NCBI GenBank assembly: GCA_022496805.1
Contig: CM040099.1
Span: 20,568,031 to 20,632,030 of the forward strand
DNA from: Pohlia nutans
Lineage: Eukaryota; Streptophyta; Bryopsida; Bryales; Mniaceae
Direction of reading: 5' to 3'
Length of the DNA stretch: 64,000 nt
This document shows positions 57,113-64,000 of the stretch, in pieces; within the stretch, counting starts at the first letter, position 1, and each line of letters starts with the position of its first letter. A program made the position numbers and the translations under genes. A model generated the notes under the pieces. That model was not told where the DNA came from and made no database searches. It saw only the letters and a program-made list of their open reading frames with translations.

Positions 57113-57455
57113 CCCCAAGTTCAAACTTGGGATACTTGGGAACCCCAAGTTCGAACTTGGGCTACCAGTGAACCCCAAGTTCGAACTTGGGCTACTTGAG
57201 AACCCCAAGTCCGAACTTGAGATACTTGGGACCCCCAAGTTCGAACTTGGGCCAAAAAACAACACAAAACAAACAAATCACCAACTTATTATAACTCCTA
57301 ACATGAAAATAAAATCCAATCGCACAAAGTACGAAGTAAAAAATCGCCTTTTCAAAAAACGAATATTCCCCCTATATCTTTCACATAATGGAGATCTTGA
57401 ATCCACCCCGGGACCCATGTCCAAAACTATACAAACACATCCCTCTCCACATTAA
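56937..57455 (+). CDS. Module-2 reading frame with corrupted 2A and minisatellite
   Basis: Open frame in the same phase as ORF2 but offset from ORF1, overlapping the last 175 bases of ORF1. It reads GLGLPASPKEL, a Lys-rich stretch, LILLLLLLFGDIDP, five decapeptide repeats (PKFELG core), a basic stretch, then GDLESTPGP-M and a short tail to TAA at 57453-57455. The FGDIDP segment looks like a 2A motif whose NPGP has been replaced by the repeat. A +1 shift from ORF1 would be needed to reach it; equally, a single indel could have broken a once continuous frame. Confidence 0.5.
   Translation, partial: KLMHNNDGLGLPASPKELIKTTPNIIKKRTKNPFSKRKSQYTQKLFLILLLLLLFGDIDPKFKLGILGNPKFELGLPVNPKFELGLLENPKSELEILGTPKFELGPKNNTKQTNHQLIITPNMKIKSNRTKYEVKNRLFKKRIFPLYLSHNGDLESTPGPMSKTIQTHPSPH
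57113..57252 (+). repeat. 30-bp minisatellite, 5 units, encoding a decapeptide
   Basis: CCCCAAGTTCGAACTTGGG cores start at 57113, 57143, 57173, 57203 and 57233, period exactly 30. Each core is palindromic (AAGTTCGAACTT), so each could form a hairpin. The period is a multiple of three and the frame stays open. Confidence 0.95.
57390..57419 (+). other. Degenerate 2A-like motif 2 (DLESTPGP-M)
   Basis: GDLESTPGP followed by Met-Ser-Lys-Thr. The usual Asn of NPGP is Thr here and the residue after Asp is Leu, so skipping is probably weak or lost. The following MSKT matches MPKT after motif 1, showing that the modules share ancestry. Confidence 0.65.
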
Positions 57456-57695
57456 AATAGATGCAAATCAACAGATAACTCAAAGCACTCTAAAACTACA
57501 CCCCACTGTAAAAACCAACAAAAAACCACACAAAAACTAAAAAATATCAGACACAATATAGATAGACATAACCACAAACAATGGACTCGGCCTACCGGCC
57601 TCGTCCAAAATAGACAAACACAAAAGCTAAACGAAAAATTAGCCCGAAACTCCTTTTTAAAAAGAAACCTTTTACGCCAAATCTTATTATTATGC

Positions 57696-57725
57696 GGGGA
57701 CATCGAAACTAACCCCGGGCCTATG
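57696..57725 (+). other. 2A-like motif 3 (GDIETNPGP-M), directly before ORF2
   Basis: Reads LLLCGDIETNPGP and then the Met that starts ORF2 at 57723, in the same frame. The core is intact. The frame upstream is open back to 57456 and includes WTRPTGLVQ and a basic stretch. This 2A would release ORF2 protein beginning with Pro-Met-Thr. Confidence 0.85.
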
Positions 57726-60700
57726 ACTGACCTACTAAAAACACACCCATCTATTCATAAAAGAAGAGCCAAAACATACTTTATACCAAGCACTATTAAA
57801 TTACACCTAGAATACCAACACTTAGCAAAACAATTCTCTCCCATACTAAAAATAACACATCCAACTCATACAGAAACTAGTAACGATTATCCACACATAT
57901 CAAAGTATATCTACCAAAATCAACACCACCCAACACCAAGAATTCTATACGCTCTCATCATTACCCTAAGTCCATCAAAAGAAACTTGTGATCAACTCTT
58001 AATACAAACTCCCAACCCTGATTGGACAACGTTATTACTAGAAAAAATGTCCTCACTTCCAAACCCACCCGAACGACACATCCCAATTATACACCCATAC
58101 ATAGAATTCACAAAAAATAATCAAAACTTAATCAACCCACCCAATACCATACACAAAGAACTATATACTTTTATTCATCAACACCATGGCTCAATAACTC
58201 TCCAAAACATGATTGATAAATTCCCATTTCTACCTATCCTTTTATTAGAAGAAACATTAAAAATACATGACCCATTACCTGAATATACTCATCCCCCACC
58301 ACCCCCAAACGTTCCCACAATCCCAACACAAGAAATACATATAACAAATCCTAATACGAGATTTATTACTTGGAATGCCTCATCACTAAATACGGCCCTC
58401 CCAAACTTACATGAACTCATTGCTAACACACCAGACGAACCCGCTATCATCACAATACAAGAAACTAAACTAATTGCTTCAAAATCCACCATATACATAC
58501 AAAACTTATTCCCAAAATACAAACTAATTTTTAACAACACTCATGCCTTAAGAAGATGCATACAACAAAGAATGCCATACATCCCCGCAAGAGGTGGACT
58601 CCTCACACTAATAAATCAAAAATACGCATACCTCGGTAACATCACTAAAATCCCAACTCCTAAAGAAATATCCCCTTATCTCCAAATAATAAAAATAGAC
58701 AACAACCCCCTACAAACTCTGCTAATTATTCACATGTATATGTCATCCCATGCTGAGGACATACAATATATACCAATAATTCAACAAAACATAACACAAC
58801 AAATCAACGCACACCCCAATAGCACACATATACTATGCGGTGACTTTAATAGAGATATTGCTCTTGTCGGTCGCCAAAACGAAACAGACATAACCCCCCC
58901 ACAAACAGAAGACTTCGAATGGAGAACATTTACAAATAATCTCCAATTAGCATACATCGCAACCAACAGTCCATTCACTGGACAAGGAGGACAAAACTAT
59001 AATCAAACAAGCCTAATAGATGGATACTTCATTAAAACACCAAATAATACTTTATACACATCTACTACAAACAATAACCACAACCTTAATTCGGACCACT
59101 CACCAGTAACACTACACATACCACCAAACACCTTACTAGCAAGACCCATACCAATAACAACTAAACCAACACGAATCCTAAGCCCCATACCACAAGAAAA
59201 TATGGAAAAATTCAAAATAGAATATTTTGAGGAAAATGCTCTGCAAATAAATGACCCCATCACAACACTCTCACTGGATCAACTCACAGATGACCAATGG
59301 CAAACATCCTGTTCAAAACTAGATCACATGATACAAAAAATAACAAACAAGATTCAAGAAACCTGCAGCGCACCACCACTTCCAACACTAACAAACCGTA
59401 CTTCCCAACAAGGAGGATTCTTACCAAGGAAACTACAAAAACCATGGAAAAAACACCTATCTACCTACCATTTAATTAGAAAAACAATTTACATAACAAA
59501 AAATATACAAAATTGGCAAACACACTCAATAATCGATGAATTAAAAACTCACACAAATGCAAACATCCCACCACTCCCACCCCTCGAACATAACCAACAA
59601 GAATGGATCCAATCACTCATAGAAATCGCCAAAACAGCCAAAATACAAGCCCGCAAAATCACCACCAAATATACCCACAGTTGTATTAAAAAGGCAATAC
59701 TAAAATACAGGCAACTATATGACAAAAGCCCTAAGAAAATCAACAAAAAAGTGTTCAAAAACCAAGAAACTCCACCATTAGACTGCATTTTGGACAGAAA
59801 CAACAACATACTAACCAACCCAGAAGATATAGCAAATGAAATCCACATCCAACAATCAATTAGCAATAGACCTACAGTACCCACATGCTACTACCAGTCC
59901 GAACACCCAACACAATGTACTTGCGGTGTCCGACAATACCCATGGCACGACCTCGATGGATTTGTAATAGAAAAACGAGGAAACCCACAAATCCCACTAC
60001 ATACTCATTTCGATAAAGAAATATACGAAATGTGCCTGAAACATCTATCTAGCAACAAAACGCCAGGCCCGGACAAAATCCCCAACTCAATACTAAAAAA
60101 CATGCCAGAAAGCTTCCACAGACTACTCTTTTTATTTTTTACTCACTGCTACAAACAAAAACAAATCCCAGCCTCATGGAAAACAAGCCTAACCATACTA
60201 CTCTATAAAAAAGGAAACCCCGCACAACTACCAAACCACATACCAATTGCACTTGCAAATACAATATATAAATTCTTTACCAGTACACTAACATACATAT
60301 TATCAGCCTACGGTGAACAATTTCAAATCCTACACGATAGTCAGGAAGGATTTAGAGCAGAAAGAAGTACAGCAAGACAACTCCAACTCCTCATTGCAGC
60401 ATTAGAAGACGCAAAGTTTACAAATCAGGACATCTATCTCCTATATATAGACTTTAAAAACGCATTTGGCTCATTAGATCACGCAAGACTTCTCGCTCTA
60501 ATGAAAGACCTTGGATTCCCGACAGATGCAATAATGTTAGTTGGAAACATTTATTCCCACTCAAACACCGTATTTACTGGAGAACATTTTGGCAAAACAA
60601 AACAAATACCGATCCAACGCGGAACTATACAAGGAGACACACTTAGCCCATACCTCTTCTTAATCTTTCTCGAACCACTCTTGAGATGGCTACAAAGAGA

Positions 60701-62393
60701 GGACAATGGTTACACATTTGGTACATCAAAAATAAACATCAACTCTGCTGCATACGCGGATGACCTTGCAGCTCTATCAGATAATACAAAATCACTTCAA
60801 ACGCAACTAAATAAAATTGACAAATTCTGCGAATGGGCAGGCATGGACTTAGGAGTCACAAAATGTGTTGTCACCGGTTGCCCAAATAAATCCAAAATGC
60901 CCCCCAACAAATTTAAAACACACATAACTAACCAAAAACTCAGCTACAGAAATCAAACACTACCTGTACTACACCAAAATGAGCCTTATGTTTACTTAGG
61001 CATACAGCTCGTTCCATCACTAAAATGGAAGCTACAAACACACATCACCACAACTAAAATAATAGACCAATGTAAACAACTATCAAATTGCCCTGCCACT
61101 ATCAAACAGAGAATCAGTATGATTGACACAGTAATTAGGGCAGGCATAGCCTATAGCTTCTTCGCAGTCCCATACTCACTACCAACTATTAAAAAACTTG
61201 ACAAAAAAATTATTGCAATCCAAAAAACCATATGTGGACTACCTAAAAGCACTGCAAACATAATAACCCAACTCCCTCATGACTTATTCGGACTAGAAGC
61301 CTTTTCTCTAAAAAATGCCTACCTCAGATGCATTGGCGAACAACTTCGAAATGCACTTAATGACAAAGGACGACTAGGTATAATCTATACAGGACTCATA
61401 CAACATATACTTGCTAAAGCTGGTGGTGCCGAAGACATCCCCAGAATCAAACGCCAAGACTGCGAACGATCACCGACAATGAGAACACTATTCCTTCTAA
61501 AAACAGCAGGTGATATACACCTAAAAAGCACAGAAGAAGATTTCCAACTTCATAGAACCGAAATAGAACAAGAATGGAGATCTATAGCCGCAAACGAACT
61601 ACCACTCTTAGACCCACAACTCTCCATCAAACTATTGTACAAACTATTGGCACACAAGATCTACACAATAAAACAAATCACCCTTTCCAACGGCACAAAA
61701 CTAATGTCACCAGAAGATTTCAAAATATACTACCAAAACCCAACTAAGCTAGAAAAAAGCGCATTACTCTTAGCAGAACAACTCTTCTGTGAACCACAAT
61801 GCGACGATGATTGCTCGAACTCATGCCAAATTCACTTACCTCGTACTCTTAAAAATAAATATAAAATATATAACCACATAATACTACCAAGAACACCAAT
61901 AAACCCCGTACAAATCCCCCCACCACCTCAACCACAACATCCAGCTCCACCACAAAACATAAAAAATGACCCCATAAGATTCCCCATTCACACAATCTTA
62001 AATCACAAAATAGTTACAACCAAAGACAAATATAAAATATCTAAAAAATACACCACCTATTCATGCCAATGGATAGACTCAAACCACATAACATACAATA
62101 AATGGTTAGCACAACATGAACTCTTCCCACTAAACCTACCAGCGGTAATATATCACAATCTAAACTTGCTTACACAATACTACACAGAATATCGAAATAA
62201 ACACTATCAAAATATTATAAACACACAATTTACACATGTACAAAATATAGACACAAGATACATCCCACCCCCAACAATCATTCCATACATTAAAACCTCG
62301 ACAATTGAATGTAACCCAGAAAGAGACATAGACACAGACAAATGCACCATTCAAACACAAAATGACAAAATCCACATATACAACGACAGGTAA
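57723..62393 (+). CDS. Non-LTR element ORF2: APE-type endonuclease and reverse transcriptase
   Basis: 1556 residues from the Met at 57723, with an in-frame open leader from 57456 that carries the 2A motif. Residues 1-205 are an unknown N-terminal domain. The endonuclease spans about 210-470: TWNASSL, QETK (Glu247), GDFN (Asp374), SLIDGYF and SDHSPV (457-462), the expected catalytic set. The reverse transcriptase starts near NKTPGPDKIPNS (778) and includes GFRAERST, YIDFKNAFG, QRGTIQGDTLSPYLF and the catalytic YADD at 1011-1014. A Cys/His cluster (CEPQCDDDCSNSCQIH) follows near 1357. It nicks target DNA and primes cDNA synthesis there. It is free of stops throughout; the frame ends at TAA 62391-62393, but homologous sequence continues in the next frame. 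Confidence 0.92.
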   Translation: MTDLLKTHPSIHKRRAKTYFIPSTIKLHLEYQHLAKQFSPILKITHPTHTETSNDYPHISKYIYQNQHHPTPRILYALIITLSPSKETCDQLLIQTPNPDWTTLLLEKMSSLPNPPERHIPIIHPYIEFTKNNQNLINPPNTIHKELYTFIHQHHGSITLQNMIDKFPFLPILLLEETLKIHDPLPEYTHPPPPPNVPTIPTQEIHITNPNTRFITWNASSLNTALPNLHELIANTPDEPAIITIQETKLIASKSTIYIQNLFPKYKLIFNNTHALRRCIQQRMPYIPARGGLLTLINQKYAYLGNITKIPTPKEISPYLQIIKIDNNPLQTLLIIHMYMSSHAEDIQYIPIIQQNITQQINAHPNSTHILCGDFNRDIALVGRQNETDITPPQTEDFEWRTFTNNLQLAYIATNSPFTGQGGQNYNQTSLIDGYFIKTPNNTLYTSTTNNNHNLNSDHSPVTLHIPPNTLLARPIPITTKPTRILSPIPQENMEKFKIEYFEENALQINDPITTLSLDQLTDDQWQTSCSKLDHMIQKITNKIQETCSAPPLPTLTNRTSQQGGFLPRKLQKPWKKHLSTYHLIRKTIYITKNIQNWQTHSIIDELKTHTNANIPPLPPLEHNQQEWIQSLIEIAKTAKIQARKITTKYTHSCIKKAILKYRQLYDKSPKKINKKVFKNQETPPLDCILDRNNNILTNPEDIANEIHIQQSISNRPTVPTCYYQSEHPTQCTCGVRQYPWHDLDGFVIEKRGNPQIPLHTHFDKEIYEMCLKHLSSNKTPGPDKIPNSILKNMPESFHRLLFLFFTHCYKQKQIPASWKTSLTILLYKKGNPAQLPNHIPIALANTIYKFFTSTLTYILSAYGEQFQILHDSQEGFRAERSTARQLQLLIAALEDAKFTNQDIYLLYIDFKNAFGSLDHARLLALMKDLGFPTDAIMLVGNIYSHSNTVFTGEHFGKTKQIPIQRGTIQGDTLSPYLFLIFLEPLLRWLQREDNGYTFGTSKININSAAYADDLAALSDNTKSLQTQLNKIDKFCEWAGMDLGVTKCVVTGCPNKSKMPPNKFKTHITNQKLSYRNQTLPVLHQNEPYVYLGIQLVPSLKWKLQTHITTTKIIDQCKQLSNCPATIKQRISMIDTVIRAGIAYSFFAVPYSLPTIKKLDKKIIAIQKTICGLPKSTANIITQLPHDLFGLEAFSLKNAYLRCIGEQLRNALNDKGRLGIIYTGLIQHILAKAGGAEDIPRIKRQDCERSPTMRTLFLLKTAGDIHLKSTEEDFQLHRTEIEQEWRSIAANELPLLDPQLSIKLLYKLLAHKIYTIKQITLSNGTKLMSPEDFKIYYQNPTKLEKSALLLAEQLFCEPQCDDDCSNSCQIHLPRTLKNKYKIYNHIILPRTPINPVQIPPPPQPQHPAPPQNIKNDPIRFPIHTILNHKIVTTKDKYKISKKYTTYSCQWIDSNHITYNKWLAQHELFPLNLPAVIYHNLNLLTQYYTEYRNKHYQNIINTQFTHVQNIDTRYIPPPTIIPYIKTSTIECNPERDIDTDKCTIQTQNDKIHIYNDR

Positions 62394-64000
62394 ATATATC
62401 ACCACCATTCCGACTACAAGACTAAAATGGCTATGGCAACAATATAACAACAACAAATACAACATCCACAGAATCATACCTGCTATACAAACATTTGAAA
62501 CAGAAGTAGTATGGTTATACCAAAGATACGAACACAAAAACAGCAAAAAAAGTCCCAAAATAACACCTCATCACACCATCCCAACTAACATCCTAGACAC
62601 ACTCATAACAACATTCAATATAACTCACTCATACTTTTCCTCACCAATAACATGTTCCCTGAAATCCACCCAATTCTACTCAACATTTGCCAGAGACAAG
62701 ATTTTTGGCTCACTAGGGACAGCCTTTCAACACCAATGAAAAGGTATCGGGTATGCCCACCCAAACGACGTCGACACCGCACAACAAGCAATCCACTGGG
62801 CAAGATTAGCAGCTAAACAAGACCCTGAAACAATCACCATTTTGGCAATCCCAGACCCCACATGGTACCAAAATTTATCACCATACACTGGACCCTTTCC
62901 AGACACGCACGCCATTATACATTTTGCCGCAGACACCATTACATATGACGAACCAACAATACCACCAGAACCCACCAAACCTCGATCGGAACCACTCGCA
63001 TTACACATATGGTGTATTCACCATCAAACCAACAGCATCGGCACATTCAACCAAATAAACAATATAAACACAACAATTGACAATCTACAAATTTCGCAAT
63101 ACCATACACAAACAGCACCACCCACACCACCAAACACAAAAGTTAACAAAAGTACAAAATGGAACAAACTCATATACCCGCCCTATAACAATCTACCAAA
63201 CACGTGGGTAAATCCCCTCCCAAATTTCGAAATAAACACTACAAAAAACTTTCTACCGCAGTACAGCTACTACACAGATGGATCCTTTTTACCACCTAAA
63301 GAAGATGAAAATGATGGTCATTGGAAAAAAGAAAAAGCAGGATATGGAATATACAACCCATCTAAGCCCGACTTACAAATATCCAAAAGACTACCTGGAC
63401 TACAAACTTGCTTCCGAGCAGAACTAATGGCCATACATGAGACTCTCTCACTAATAACCACTAAATACATAAACGAACCTGCACATATCTTCACAGACTG
63501 CCTCAACTGTATACACGTTCTAAACACTCAGCTAAAACACCCAACCCAACAAAACAACCACCCCGACAAAACCATATTAAAAGAAATGGTGGAAATGCTT
63601 CAAAAACGAACACAACCCACCACAATCTCCAAAGTAAAAGCACACGCTAAAATCAACGAAAATGAACACGCAGATCAGCTCGCAAAAGAAGGTACCATGA
63701 AAAGAGACTATCACGAAGCAGCAAATCCACACGAATTTGCACATACCATACCTTACTACTTCCAAAAAGATACATGGCCCGGTCCTATCAAACGACCAGA
63801 CAAAGGTCCAGTCAGATGTTTGGAAACATATATAAAGAAACATGACCGTGAAACTAATATAGAAATACTGGCAGAAGACTTCCCCAACATTAGCAAATGG
63901 ACAACAAACTCCATCATAGATAACGAAATGTCCAATGACTTCTGGAAAAACCCAGCAATAACAGACGCACAAAAAACAAGCATACTAAAATTCCGAACTG
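62394..64000 (+). CDS. ORF2 C-terminal part with RNase H, shifted frame, partial
   Basis: Continuation in the +1 frame (open from before 62362), with one in-frame TGA at 62737-62739 and then open to the window end. The RNase H domain is at about 63255-63720: YYTDGSF (Asp at 63277), AELMAIHE (Glu at 63421), IFTDCLN (Asp at 63496) and NEHADQLAKEG (Asp at 63673), a complete catalytic set. It removes RNA from RNA-DNA hybrids during reverse transcription. Joining to ORF2 needs a one-base shift between about 62300 and 62393. With the TGA this suggests either two mutations in this copy or recoding. The end of the protein and the 3'-UTR lie beyond the window. Confidence 0.8.

Larger units (their letters stand above)
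51881..64000 (+). mobile_element. Non-LTR retrotransposon (APE endonuclease, RT, RNase H), 3' end outside window
   Basis: At least 12.1 kb of one element. Order: 5' leader (51881-53287, C-rich and G-poor, open but Pro/His/Ser-rich and probably mostly non-coding), ORF1, a zone of repeated 2A-like modules (56.1-57.7 kb), ORF2 with endonuclease and reverse transcriptase, then a shifted frame with RNase H running off the window. No long terminal repeats were seen. APE plus RT plus RNase H fits I, Tad, LOA, Dualen-like or related clades better than the L1/RTE elements usual in plants. The strand is strikingly poor in G outside conserved domains. The 5' end is inferred from the broken dispersed repeat. 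Confidence 0.9.

Noticed and set aside
57113..57252. CRISPR-like array
   Set aside because: Repeats are directly adjacent with no spacers and lie in a coding retrotransposon of a eukaryote.
51881..64000. LTR retrotransposon
   Set aside because: No terminal repeats, integrase or protease seen; APE endonuclease and RT order are of the non-LTR type.

Overview
The window is nuclear DNA of a green plant. One large, intron-rich gene reads as the fused peroxisomal ABC transporter ABCD1 (PXA1/CTS/PED3), there are plant-type (TTTAGGG)n runs, and one element has classic plant Stowaway ends. Short introns, low GC (my estimate), and the presence of piggyBac-like, Tc1-type (DD34E) and pogo-type elements together make an angiosperm less likely. 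I favour a streptophyte alga, bryophyte or lycophyte, but the sequence alone does not settle this.

Layout. 1-8.15 kb is an intergenic island of small non-autonomous DNA elements, mostly with TTAA target duplications. 10.3-21.3 kb holds ABCD1 on the + strand in 26 coding exons (1379 aa). Two MITEs, a short interstitial telomeric repeat and one GC-AG intron lie inside it. 21.3-31.2 kb is repeat-rich intergenic DNA, with a Stowaway element, nested TTAA elements, a CACTA-like MITE, a hairpin and tandem repeats. 31.2-37.0 kb holds two adjacent fold-back elements with CAGTGGGG ends; the first was split by a complete pogo-like transposon that still has a full transposase ORF. 37.6-39.2 kb is a complete Tc1-like DD34E transposon with 22-bp perfect ends. 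39.45-41.0 kb is a small four-exon gene for a 106-aa membrane protein with a tandemly duplicated exon. 44.2-46.5 kb (- strand) is an FHA-domain gene broken by a TGA at the conserved FHA arginine. 46.5-51.9 kb is again MITE-dense. From about 51.88 kb to the window end runs a very long non-LTR retrotransposon: ORF1 with an RRM-like region, several 2A-like modules, an endonuclease-reverse transcriptase ORF2, and an RNase H domain.

Most interesting. (1) The non-LTR element carries repeated DxExNPGP-type 2A modules between ORF1 and ORF2. One module is corrupted by a 30-bp minisatellite and each cleavage motif is followed by Met. The frames are separated by stops or shifts that could be decay or recoding. 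(2) A swarm of TTAA-flanked MITEs, with empty-site comparisons inside this window, proves TTAA target duplication and suggests a piggyBac-type source. (3) The pogo-like transposon and a matching 263-bp MITE in the FHA intron form an autonomous/non-autonomous pair.

How the genes relate. ABCD1 would import fatty acyl substrates into peroxisomes. The other host genes (small membrane protein, FHA relic) show no functional link to it. The rest of the content is transposon biology, including many nested insertions that give a relative order of events.
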